Shown here piece after piece: positions 46,671-57,986 of a stretch of 64,000 nucleotides of DNA. The DNA lies in the NCBI GenBank assembly GCA_000827205.1, contig KN832559.1, forward strand, positions 557,167 to 621,166, read 5' to 3'. Position 1 is the stretch's first letter, and each line of letters begins with the position of its first letter. The DNA is from Plicaturopsis crispa FD-325 SS-3. Its lineage: Eukaryota > Basidiomycota > Agaricomycetes > Amylocorticiales > Amylocorticiaceae. The translations under genes and the position numbers were made by a program. The notes beneath the pieces were generated by a model. The model did no database searches and was not told the DNA's origin. It worked only from the letters and a program-made list of their open reading frames with translations.

Positions 46671-48958
46671 ATGACTACTCCTCATGTAATCGCTTCGTCC
46701 TCTGGCCACCCGTCTCAGTCAACCACTTCCAATGGTATCGTCGGAAATAACTACCGTGTAGGCAAGAAAATAGGCGAAGGCAGCTTTGGTGTCGTGTTTG
46801 AAGGTCAGCTATACTCTATAGTTTCACTGGTAGAGAGCGCGTCCATTTCTTTGCAAGTAAACAATCGGGCTTATTGCCGTTGCTCCGATTGGATCATTGC
46901 GCACGACGCAGTCTTTGTGCGCTGCAGAACAAGGACCCACTAGTCTAAAGGACGTCGAATAAGCCCTGCGCAGGACATGTACAAGGACTGGAGTACTCTT
47001 GTCGCATTCAAGGCGAAGAGGTCGTGACGGAGGAAGTATCGTCTGACAATACCTCCTGCCTATTCCTTTCGCGCGCGCTATTCATACACATCCCTCCCCC
47101 ACTGGCCATCGTGTATATGGATTATAACTGACACCTCTCTTCAGGTAGCAAGATTGGCACCAATCAGCCAGTTGCCATCAAATTCGTCAGTACCTGAGGC
47201 TCGTATGTTTGTGGCGGCATTGACACGCACCAACACAGGAACCTCGAAAATCCGATGCTCCTCAGCTACGCGACGAATTTCGGTCATATCGGACACTCAA
47301 TGGCACCCGTACGCCCTGCATCCTCTAAACGTGCTCTTGAGGATAGCTAATTACTTCCTAAACTTGTAGCCGGTGTACCTCAAGTTCATCATTTCGGTCA
47401 AGAGGGTCTGCACAATGTGCTTGTCATTGACTTGCTGGGACCCAATTTAGAAGACCTCTTCGACATGTGCGGACGTAAATTCACGATCAAGACTGTGTGT
47501 ATGGCTGCCAAGCAGATGGTGCGAGGTCTCAGTACCGGTATGGTGTGTATGCCTTCGTCCGCTGACTTGGGCGTGGTATGCAGGTCACTCGCGTCCAGTC
47601 GATTCATGAAAAGTCTCTCATATATCGCGACATCAAGCCAGACAACTTCCTCATAGGTGTCCCTGGCACGAAGACCGCGAACACGATACATGTCATCGGT
47701 CAGTTTCCTCAAGCCATCTCATAATTGACGTAACCTCAAGGTGGTCTAGATTTTGGCATGGCCAAGCATTATCGTGACCCGAAGACCAAAGTGCACATAC
47801 CGTATCGTGAGCGGAAATCCCTTTCGGGTACTGCTCGGTACATGTCTATCAACACCCACATGGGACGCGAACAATCACGACGGGACGACCTCGAGTCTCT
47901 CGGACACGTGTTCATGTACTTTCTGCGCGGCGGCTTGCCCTGGCAGGGCTTGCGCGCCGCCACCAACAAACAGAAGTACGAAAAAATCGGCGAAAAGAAA
48001 CAGAGCACACCGATCGCGGAGCTCTGCGAAGGTTTCCCCGGTATGCTTCGTCTCGTGCTTAACTCCGTTCAGAGACTAAAGTATTTCACAGAGGAGTTCG
48101 CTATATATATGAATTATGTCCGGAAGCTTGGCTTCGAAGAGGTTCCGGACTACGAGTTCCTTCGTGAACTTTTCACGAAGGTACTCAAGACCCTTGGTGA
48201 GCCGGAGGATGGAGTGTTTGACTGGATGCTCCTGAATGGCGGCAAAGGGTGGGAAGCTGGCAATGTATGGACAATCCTATTTGTGATGTATGGGATTCTG
48301 ACGAGATCCTACCCAGTCACCTGCGACCCTCCTTGCACAAGCTCACGCCAACGCTGCATCACCCCACACCCCTCACCGCGAGAGTAAACGTGACCGTGAT
48401 CACGGTGGTCACCGGCGTGTGTCCCGTCAGCCTCAAGACGGTACAACATCGCCCCTTGTTCTCAGCCCCACGCCCGCGCATGTCAGGAGCCGCACACGGC
48501 CAGGCACTCAAGAGCGTGGACTACCATCGCGCGACCCACGGGATACGAGCGTGCAGGCGCTCGCCCCGAACAGTCGACGCGCCAGCCAGCGCCAGGGCGA
48601 AGCCGGCTTGTCCGCGCCCCACCCATACGCAACCGCGCCGAGCCCCACGGGCTTCCGTTCCGGCAGCGCAGCGTACGGGCGGAGCTCCCCCATCGCCCCG
48701 GGCTCCGCCGGCCTCAACCCCCATGTCAACGGCAATGGCTCGGATTCGTTCCTATACGGCGCACAGGCGCAGACGGGGAAGAACGGCACGGCGTCCCGCG
48801 AGGGCACGACGGCCACTACCGGGAACCGCGAGATGCCCGGCGGTGTGCGTGGCATGGGTGTTTATGACCGGGACCAGATGCAGCGGGTGGGCGAGCAGGA
48901 CGAGGACGGTGGCCACGGCCGTAAGGGCTTCTGGGCGGCGCTGTGTTGCCGCGCGTAA
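46671..48958 (+). CDS. Casein kinase I, membrane-type
   Basis: Eight exons (46671-46803, 47145-47185, 47239-47308, 47370-47518, 47584-47698, 47750-48040, 48092-48264, 48317-48958) give 537 residues. The kinase domain is complete: [18 protein letters not shown] with Lys57, the CK1 block [24 protein letters not shown], catalytic [19 protein letters not shown] and [13 protein letters not shown] Ser/Thr/Gly-rich tail ends in FWAALCCRA. The C-terminal Cys pair is as in yeast Yck1/Yck2, where palmitoylation anchors the kinase to the plasma membrane. CK1 phosphorylates Ser/Thr primed by acidic or phospho-residues and controls nutrient sensing, endocytosis and polarity. Intron 1 is 341 bp, much longer than its neighbours. 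Confidence 0.95.
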
Positions 48959-49756
48959 TGAACTGGACCGTCTTTTCTGGTTCTTCATGGCGCGTACTGG
49001 TTACGCTTTTCTTTTCGGTGAGTCCTGCGGGACGGAGGCTCGTGGGACGCACTGGGCTGATGAATAATGATAACGCATAGGGATTACATCTGCATATAGA
49101 TAATATATATCCTCGACGATTTTCTCCCCATACCATTGCGCTATTGCTTTCATTATCTTAATATCCCCAGGGCCGCCGGCTCAACTCGTCGGCCCTGTAC
49201 ACCCCGCTTGTGCACAAACGCTCTCCTTTAAATCGTTCTGATGCTCCGTCGTCCATCGCAACACACCGGACCCCTCCTCACGTCCCCCGCCGTTACGAAT
49301 TATCGCACGCACGGATTACTTTTTCCATGACTTTATTATTGGATTATATCCCCCACCCACCCTCTTCTCGCCGTTGTATTATTTACACAACAATTACTTG
49401 CGCATCACACTCCTGTAATGTTCATGCTAATGAAAGAACTTTTTTTCTATGGGTAATACCAGGTTGACTCTGTATGGAAAGTATGCAAAACACACCATGG
49501 AACCACAATAGGCTCCCTGGTTTTACAAATTTACATCTGAGAGTTGGACATCGACTCTTGGCCTTCAAGCGTTAGGTTCATAGGCGTAATTAATACACTG
49601 GATAGCGTGTCTGCCGTGGCCAACCCGTCCATTGCCATCTCGCACAAGCCTTCACGCTATTGCCTGTCATCTAGGGATGTTAAGATAGGTAAGTAACGGG
49701 AGCCTCGAACAGTGTATAAACGCCAAATGCTGACCTCAGGCGATACGGTAGGTGTG
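48959..49756. other. Intergenic between convergent genes
   Basis: 3' regions of casein kinase I (plus) and the DUF6534-like gene (minus). No gene or repeat is seen. Confidence 0.5.
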
Positions 49757-51180
49757 CTACGCACTGCCGCTTCGTTGCAAGGTCGGAATCAGCAGGAGGA
49801 GCCGGCCAGGCTCCGTGCTGGTTTCATATGCGCGCAGTCGCTCGCGGCCGTTGAGTCTACGGTACGGTGAGCACGCGGGGAGCAAGTTGAGGTGGAGGCG
49901 AAAGCTCACGACGCGAGGAGGCTGTTCGAGTACACTGCGCCGTGGGGTACTGTGTTAGCACTCGTATAAGATACCATAAAGCACAGCGCGTACACGTCGA
50001 TGCAGTCACAGTGAACGCCATCCAGATAACTGTGCGTCACCGTCAACCAGCCATATTTAAGCTCGAAGCGCTGGACACAGCTCATACGTATGTTTGATCA
50101 AGACAAACTGTGGGCCGAGGTGCAGTGTTGTCAATTAAACGACGGGGAAGAGGAAGGCGTCAACAGGGATGCTTACGATAAGTAGTTCCGTGAGGATTGC
50201 AACGCTGGGACGAAGGATTCAACTCGGGAGCGGGGGACGACGCTGCGTGCTTACCTAGTAAGTAGGCCATTGTCTGCAGCAGCGATTTTCATCAGCTAGC
50301 ACGTCAAAAGCCGGAGGAATCACACCGACTCAATGTCCACAAAATCAGCATATCAATCAACCGCGCCGTCCTGGAATATCAAATAAATACAACATGAACA
50401 CCTTTTCTTTCGCCCTCGCCCACAGGACATACCTCTTTAGTGCAGACTTCCTCTGCTTCTTGAAATACCAACACAAGATAACAGCTATAGCCAAATCATT
50501 CCCCGCGCCGACCGCAATCGTAGCAATGTACAACCAAGAGTACTCCCGCTCGAGCTGCGCGAGCGTCGCGGACCGGATGGACGTGACCGTCAGGCCCACG
50601 ATGCCCATAGCCTCGAGAAGGGAGAGCGCCCAGCTGAGTGCCGCGACGACGTAGTTACCCGCAAAGCCGCGGATGCGTTTCGCGTATATACACTGCGAGG
50701 AGAATTGAAATGTGAGATGTATATAGATTATTTGAGGATTTTGTGAGGGCGGAAAAGGTACCTGAACGACGGGACCGACTAGGCCGCTGAAGAGAAAGGA
50801 TAGAAATATCGTCGGTGGGACGCCGGCAAGCCGTGCGGGGTCCCCGTAGTCGGTAATCGTGAAGGTGTAAGTCCCATGCGCGAAGCACGCTATGTGCAGC
50901 ACCTCTAAAATCCTGGGGTCGGAGGTCAGGCGCTTTACGGGTCGTCATGGCGGAACAAAGCCGTACCAGATTATCAGGACCTGCATGTGGCCTTCAGCAG
51001 ATACACGGCAAAGGAGGTAGATGGAGGTACACTCACGGAGGCCTTTAATGCCATCGAGTCCCGGGACGCGTGGCAAAGATATACAACCGTCTGCACGGTG
51101 GACAACCCGAACATGTACGTGGATATCACTAGGCCGATCTCTAGCACGCCGATCGTCGAGTTGAGGCCGGTGGAGGACAT
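49757..51180 (-). CDS. DUF6534-like seven-helix membrane protein, copy 1
   Basis: The minus strand shows exons 51180-51037, 50980-50967, 50912-50762, 50692-50433, 50370-50330, 50273-50255, 50204-50177, an exon 8 starting near 50107, then 50029-49994, 49933-49909 and 49856-49757. Lengths equal those of copy 2 (144, 14, 151, 260, 41, 19, 28, then 36, 25). The protein starts with LNSTIGVLEIGLVISTYMFG, has repeated hydrophobic helices and the SLNGRERLRAYETS tail typical of the basidiomycete DUF6534 membrane family. Function unknown. The 3' splice of exon 8 cannot be matched to copy 2 with a normal GT donor at the same place: the canonical GTATGAG gives the wrong phase. The gene may use a shifted donor or be damaged there. 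Confidence 0.78.
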
Positions 51181-52676
51181 GGTCTGTGGAACCGGAATTG
51201 TGACAGATGTGCAACGATGGAATGGACTTTGAGATGGACTCGGACACTATACATTATATCCATACAATGCCGGGCGCTGGCATAGCAAGAGGTGTTGGTA
51301 TGTGGATGCGTATCTCAAAGCACACATCGGCACGGACATACGACTCGTAGTCCTCTATGTGCTCTTCGAGTTGCCACTCAAGGAAACGGACCCGAGGACC
51401 TGTGTTGTGTTGTGGCGAAACCTGCTTGCCCGAGCGATGCCCGAGTCGATGTGACGCAGACCGCGGTCGAGTGTTTATGCCGACGCTGAGGCCTTGGATG
51501 GATGCGCCTCGGAGCAGTCTCCCTGTGCAGACGAGAGACGATTCGTTCAACCTCGCGGGCTCGGATATTCTTGTCTGACCCTCGGAGGAACCCTCAAGGA
51601 CTCACAGCACATTGCTTCTTCCCGAAGCTTCACTTTTCAGGCCATGCTTGCGCTGGAAATATCATGAAGCGCATTCGAGAATTGCATCGAGATTTTGGAA
51701 TGCTGTGAAATCCGCAACAGCTTCAAGAGTGGTTGGCAGCCCAAGTTCATCCTCGTTAGTAAGCTTTTAACTTCAGGACTTCACTACATACCTACCTCCG
51801 GTCAAAAAGCAACAAACGCACTTCTTGTTACTCGTGGAGCACAGATCTTGGAGCCCAAGTACAGCCAAGTACATGCTGGTGGTAGATTATAGCTACGCTT
51901 CACACAGGTGAGACGCAATCCCCGACAGAGCACCCGCTAGTACTCACTACATGGACTTCATTTTACCGCAACACCTCTACGAGCAGAGAAGCGTGCCGGA
52001 CGTGCAGTAGCTCTCTGCGAAAGCACTGAAGGCATCTGGTAGTCGCGTCGCCCCAGATAGCTCGTCCTGGGCGCGTTCTGTGTCTGGACAATGGAAACAT
52101 AGCAAGCTCAGCAAGTTCCCGTCATTTCCCCGTAAATCAATTAGTGTGTAGAAAGCTCAAGCTCGGGACCCTGGAGCGTTATTCGCGCATTCACGAGTAC
52201 TATTCCGCAAGCTCGAGAGTGTATTTCGCAAGCTCGAAAGTGTTGTCAGTGTTCGCGTTCGTAGTGATATTCGCGGGTTCCAGGTTTGCTCAATGGCAGA
52301 ACTCCCGCACGCAATATACCGTTGCGGCCGCAACAGAACGGCTTCTCGGGTGCGCCAACAATCCAGTGGGGTCGACAACAAGGCTACGAGGCTACGAATG
52401 AGACCAGATGAGACCATTGCCATGATACGATTTCCGTCGCGACCAACCAGAGCGTACGATATTGCAATTATTGTTCGCGGAGGCAAGGGACGCGATCGCG
52501 ATTTGTTTCAATTGGCGGGAATACCCCAAGTTTCTCACGCCACATTGACCATTTATACCGTCATACTTAAAGCAGCGCCGAGAGACACAGGTCAGCAGGT
52601 CCCACTCTTCCCTCTACCACCACCACCACCAGCGCCCACGACCGCCGCACCCACACTTTTTTCCCGGCCCACAACA
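51181..52676. other. Intergenic
   Basis: Upstream regions of DUF6534 copy 1 (minus) and the mitochondrial protein (plus). No gene is supported. A near-tandem repeat is listed separately, and a CCA-rich run precedes the next gene. Confidence 0.5.
52203..52244. repeat. Tandem 21-bp repeat, two copies
   Basis: Two adjacent imperfect copies share CGCAAGCTCGARAGTGT. They are noncoding and lie about 430 bp upstream of the mitochondrial protein gene. Confidence 0.75.
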
Positions 52677-53306
52677 ATGTCGTCCGTCTTCCGCGCTGTA
52701 ACGAAACACTCGCGCGCGCTCTCTCGCGCCTCGAGAACCGCATCCGCGCCCGTACCCATCCGCGCATTCCACTCCCCCTTCGCCGTGCTCGGCTCGACGC
52801 CCAACAACACTCTACCCCCGTCATCCGAGCTCGGCACCGCGCACTACGAAAAGCAGCTAGACCACTCCTCCGAGCCCTTATCGCAGCTCGGCGTGCGCAC
52901 CTACGTCGTGTCCGAGCCGGACCCCGCGAACACACCGTATGCCGTGCCCTCGGGCGCGTACCCCACCTCCGAGCCGTACGTGCACGCCTTCACGCCCACC
53001 GAGGCGCCCGATGTGCGGGGCCAGCAGAGCTCTACCTCGTCGGGGCTCGCGCACCCGTTCACCACGCGCGCGGCGCCGCAAAACGAGTCCGGGGTCGGGG
53101 AGAGTGCGGCCGTCAGGCACTCTGCGGCGCCGGGGGCGATGGGCGGGCGCGGTGCGGGCTATGGGGGGCTGGGGTTGATGGATAAGGAGGGAACGGTCAG
53201 CGGCGAGGGGGAGTTGGCGAGTCGGAATCCGCAGCCGGATTCGTCTGCGGTCGCTGGGAAGTTCTCGAAAGCGGGGGTGGATGGGGCTTGGGAGTTGCGG
53301 AAATGA
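52677..53306 (+). CDS. Small mitochondrial protein, function unknown
   Basis: A single exon codes for 209 residues. The first ~40 residues are rich in Arg, Ser and Ala with no acidic residue (FRAVTKHSRALSRASRTASA, then IRAFHS), a strong mitochondrial targeting signal with a likely cleavage site near AFHS. The rest is soluble and Gly/Ser/Pro-rich, with conserved-looking blocks YVVSEPDPANTPYAVPSGAYP, SSTSSGLAHPFTTRAAPQNE, GGLGLMDKEGT and the end KAGVDGAWELRK. I recall close relatives across Dikarya annotated only as hypothetical proteins. It lies between the two inverted DUF6534 copies but shares nothing with them. Confidence 0.8.
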   Translation: MSSVFRAVTKHSRALSRASRTASAPVPIRAFHSPFAVLGSTPNNTLPPSSELGTAHYEKQLDHSSEPLSQLGVRTYVVSEPDPANTPYAVPSGAYPTSEPYVHAFTPTEAPDVRGQQSSTSSGLAHPFTTRAAPQNESGVGESAAVRHSAAPGAMGGRGAGYGGLGLMDKEGTVSGEGELASRNPQPDSSAVAGKFSKAGVDGAWELRK

Positions 53307-54604
53307 GTGCTACGTTCACGCTTGGTCTGATTTATTTTCTTCTGTTCCCGGTTTCGTTATGAGGCTACAACTGTGCCTGCGCTGTCGTGATGTTTTAACA
53401 TTCGAGATTGTACGAGTATATTAGCAGGTGGTACGAAATGCATCATTAATTCTTGTCCATCAGTCCGATAAGCTGCATATGTCGCCCATGTACTGTACTT
53501 TTGGACAGTACTCAGGGACCCCAGGACCAATCTCTCGAACTTGTTAGCTTGTCGGATGAGAGGCACTGACAGATCCAGGCGCCGCCCAAAAACAATTCGG
53601 AGCGCGTCTAATTATCAGATCACGGGAAAGTCACCTGATCCGTAGTACAGCTCGATCGCGGTGGCTGAACACGCCGCTAAATATTTCTTTTCTACCGACC
53701 AACACACGCAGAATTTCAATTCCGTAGCTCGAAACGTCGATGCTTGCCACGAATCAGAATTTCGAGCAGAAAGTCTAGCGTGGAACTTCTGGAGTACCAA
53801 GATCGCTCGCAAGCTGTGGCGTGGCTTGACTCGTGTCACTGGATAGGCGCTCGAAAGCTGTATACAGGGTAAAACAACTATAACAGATGCTGTAGACATG
53901 TAGCTGTGACGTGGTGTGTACATGCATCTCTTCCATTCCATTTACTTATCGATCTTATCACATCATCAGGTAGCGGAATACCACTTTGCAATACGCTCCC
54001 ACTAAGTACCACAACTGATGTATCGCCAATCTCACCAGGTCGACTTTCCGGGAGGTCTCTAAAGGCCTGTCGTATAACGACCGCTGATAATAAAGCACAT
54101 ACGCATCGACCCGTAATCATCAGGTATGCGGCGTCGTGGCGCCCGCATACCCATCATTCGTGTATTTCACAGCATCCTCAATCTGTCGTGCGAGTCGCAG
54201 TACCAAGCCAAGAAAGTGCCGCGTCTACCGTATCGCTTCACCAAGAACGAACTCAAATGGTCCAGACGAAATAGGCAAAGTTGTGTAGCCCGCGGACAAA
54301 GCTTCTCCGGTGTCGGCGCAAAACTTCACCGCCGCATCGACTGTGAGGTAGACTGCCTGCCTATACACTGACACTGCTACAGCACGGGCTCTCGTGGATC
54401 CACGTCGATGCTAAGCAAGCAAGCAACTCGGGATCCACAAGCGGTAGCGTGACTCGTACTTGGCACACAGGGCAGCATTTGGACACCACAAACTTCTTCC
54501 TCTGCCAGTGCGTCGGTGGAACCGTTTATAATGCGTGGCGTCCCCCGGGATCCTTTCATCTGTGCAGCACCTTAGTCTGTCTGCCGTCTCGTCTCCCACC
54601 TGCG
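53307..54604. other. Intergenic
   Basis: 3' region of the mitochondrial protein gene and promoter of DUF6534 copy 2. Several frames of 60-130 codons occur on both strands without family patterns. No mobile element ends were found. Confidence 0.5.
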
Positions 54605-56237
54605 ATGGCCTCCAACGACCTCAACTCGACGGTTGGCGCACTGGCGATCGGCCTCGTGATATCGACGTACTTGTTCGGGGCGTCTACCATACAGACGGTC
54701 ATGTATTTCCAGCATTCGTCCCGGGACTCGCTGACGCTGAGAATCTCCGTGAGTCACTCCGCGTCCTTCGCCATGTGCCCGTCCACTCACCTTGAATCCC
54801 GCCAGGTCGCGATAATCTGGTACGGCTCCATGTAACATGCGGCGATTTGCGTTGCGTCTCACCCCACCCCACGTAGGATTCTAGGCATCCTGCACACGGT
54901 GTGTTTCGCGCAGGGGACGTACACCGCTACGGTAACCCACTACGGCGACACCGCGAAACTGTCAAGCGTGCCCTCAACGATCTTCCTATCCTTCCTCTTC
55001 AGCGGCCCCGTCGGGCCCATCGTCCAGGTACTCAGTTACTTCCGTCTATCCCGCTGTCCCGCCCTATCTTATCACCGCTGACACCCGACCCGACAGTGCA
55101 TCTACGCCAACCGCATCCGCGACTTCACTGGCAACCACCTCGTCGCCATGCTCAGCTGGACGCTCTCCCTCCTCGAGATGGCCGCCATCGCGGGGCTCGT
55201 CGTCGAGTCCATCCGCTCCCCGACGCTGCGCCAGCTCGAGGCGGAGTGCTCCTGGCTGTTCACTGCCGCACTGGCTATCGGCGCGGCGAACGATCTGGCG
55301 CTGGCGGTGGTGCTGTGCTGGTATTTTAAGAGGGAGAGGAAGGAGGCGCTGAGGAGGTATGTGTGTGTTCGGGGCATGGGTGGGGTGGAATGGGGCTGAT
55401 GGTGGTATTGTGGCGTTTTGTTGCAGGACGGCACGGTTGTTGGATGTGCTTATTTTGTGGACGTTGAGTGGGTGCATTGTTCTTATAACTTTTGTTGCTG
55501 GCTGATATTGGGCATCACTCTTGAAGACAGTGGCTTGCTTACGAGGTAGGATCATGACTGACACTCCCTTGTGCTTTCCATTCCCTGATCCAACCCGTCC
55601 TCCAGTGTCGCGATACTCGCAGAACTCATTACTGTGAGCAGCTTTCGTAGCTCATACGCAATCACTGCTGACCACTTTCCACCCCGGGCTACAGTTTGTA
55701 ACTATGAAACAAACATGTCAGTCAGCTTTTACTTTCTATTACCACTGCAGCTTACTTATGGTTGCCTGACGTACAGTTATATGGATGGCGTTCACCGCCA
55801 CTGCAGCAACATGTACGCCGTGCACCCAAGTTATATGACGCAGACCCTGATAATATGTGCCGCACAGTGTACTCGAATAGTCTCCTTGCATTGTGAGTCT
55901 CCACCCTCTCCCTCTGGTGTCAATCCGCATCAGAGTGATTGACTTGACCATTTGTAAAGACTGAACGGTCGAGAGCGACTACGCGCGTATAACACTAGTA
56001 CCACCACCGCCGGGACGCTGGCCGAGCTGGCGTGGACGGCACCCGCCTCCGAAGTGCGTTCGCTCCCCTCCGATGTATGTCCGCGTATACGTTGCCCGTC
56101 TAGAGTGCTAACCTTGTTGTGCGCAGTCCGGCAGAGTCGACGTTGCGGTCATGGAGCGGCAGCGCACACCTTGTCCACAAGCGCCTCGCGAGGTTAGCTT
56201 TCGGTGTTGTTGCTCCCGTTACTTTTCTGACTGCTGA
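54605..56237 (+). CDS. DUF6534-like seven-helix membrane protein, copy 2
   Basis: Twelve exons (54605-54748, 54806-54819, 54877-55027, 55097-55356, 55427-55467, 55527-55545, 55606-55633, 55695-55716, 55777-55812, 55868-55892, 55960-56074, 56127-56237) give 321 residues, a usual length for this family. Seven of the exons are under 50 nt. It opens LNSTVGALAIGLVISTYLFG, contains several hydrophobic helices (TIFLSFLFSGPVGPIVQ, LALAVVLCWYF) and the SLLALLNGRERLRAYNTS end block. These fungal membrane proteins have no known function; a sensory or receptor-like role is only speculation. The very last exon could instead be spliced at GTTAGC (56193), ending near 56287. It is the inverted paralogue of the gene at 51180. 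Confidence 0.82.
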
Positions 56238-57051
56238 CCCACCGCTTAGGCGTTACCGATACCAGCCCCGGTGGCGGCAATGGTGTGAGGTTCGTACGGA
56301 GATGACGAGCGAGGGGAAGGAACGCGACAAAAGTATGGGATAGGGCTTGTGTTTGTCAGTGTAATACTAATATGTAGGCAGGTGCCTGCAGTGGCAGGTT
56401 TGTATCAGGGTTCCATGAATTGTATCTTGTAGACTTGTACTCAAGGGAGGAGGGATCCGTCGGTACTAAATCAAGACATTGAACCTTGTCGGACACACTG
56501 CACGTCCAGGACGCGCTTCCGCTGGGAGGTCCAGGCCTTGCTGTAAATGAAGTGCATGCAGTGAGCACTAGCGGGTGCTCTGTCGGGGAGTGCGTCTCAC
56601 CTGCGTGGAGCGTAGCTAGAACCTATCACCAGCATGTACTTGGCTGTACTTGGCCTCCAAGAGAGGGATTCTGTACGAATGACAACGGTGAACGCGTCGC
56701 GGACCGCATCTGGAAACGCGTTTGGGCACTGTAGTTGACGGTCAACTACAATAGCATTCAATAGCACAGTAACCTGTACGTAGCGCTATGTACTACCTCC
56801 CCTGCTACAGCCTGCTATGAGAGATTGAATTTGAGATCAGTACCGATTTTGGCAAGCCCTTGAAACTCAGCTGCAACGTCTCGTTTTTGCCGCTGACTCA
56901 GCTGATGGCAAAAACGAGATGAAGGTCAATGGTCCGTGCACGGCGTTGCTGCGTTGGCCTGCGAGACTCAAGTCAGGACCAACGACTTTGAGATCCAGTG
57001 AGTAATTCAAGACGGTTAAAACAGCACGACACGCCGGAGGAATACGACAGC
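56238..57051. other. Intergenic, presumed left flank of Plavaka element 2
   Basis: Lies between DUF6534 copy 2 and the transposase stop at 57052. It should contain the left terminus of Plavaka element 2, which I could not locate. It holds the 39-bp palindrome listed next. Confidence 0.45.
56880..56918. repeat. Perfect 12-bp inverted repeat around a TGACTCA site
   Basis: CTCGTTTTTGCC (56880-56891) is the exact inverse complement of GGCAAAAACGAG (56907-56918), with a 15-bp spacer that itself contains the palindrome GCTGACTCAGC. TGACTCA (56894-56900) is the Gcn4/AP-1 type bZIP site. It may be a hairpin, a protein-binding palindrome or part of a transposon end. Confidence 0.8.
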
Positions 57052-57986
57052 TCAAATACAATTTCTATGCCCGACTTTGATCATACAAAACGCGTGAGTG
57101 TCACTGTAAGGACTAACAAAAAACCCCTTCGTCTTCTCTACCACATTCAGCGCCGTCCAAGTGTTGTCAATAGCTCGCCCGAATTTTGGATAGAGATGAC
57201 AGTTACGGACAATGCGGTTGAGGGGAACAATTTCGGCATATGGACGATGAGAACGTGTCGACCGTGAGAGAGGGATAAGGCCAGTAGCGGGATCTGGGGC
57301 ACGAAGGGGTGTAAGCCACTCGATGTACGCGAGCGGCTCTGCCGTTTTCACCGGGTAGTGAGCGGGAAGCTTGAATATCACGCGTACTTGGGCAACGCGG
57401 AGGCCTGCAAGATTGTTTGCTCGGTTATATATCTCAATTATAAGTACAAAACCGTTACTCACCTTGTAATGAAGTTCCATCGGTCACCGCATTGCTTTCT
57501 CCCGTTCGTAAAAGCGCAAAGTCCAGGTGCGCCGGCTCAGCAGGGCGTCGTCCAGAGGCAGGGATAGGGGGGGACGCGCGAACAATGTTGGTAAGTTTCC
57601 GATCGCTGACTTCAGCGATTGACGGCAGCTGGAACGTGATCCGTTTGAAGAGATCAAACATGTCGAAGGATTGTGGGACAAACTGCGTGTTGCAGCTGTT
57701 CCGAAGGAAGGTGGTGAGAGCAGGGAGAAACTGTGTGGCGTGGTTTTCGAGGATAATTTCGCTCGCGGGAATGCTACGGAGTGCCGCTGGATGGCGCTTA
57801 GCGACCTTGAACGTGGTTGTCGTTTGGCCACTCGCAGCAGTTTGCGACTCGACGATTACCGCCTCCGCCATATCTTCGACATGCTGAGGTAGCCCTGGCA
57901 TCTCGTGCGGAGGACTCGGACCCTTGCTACCGCCAGCACCGTCTACAGCATTATGGCCCTTGCACCATTCGAGGTACACTGAGAAC

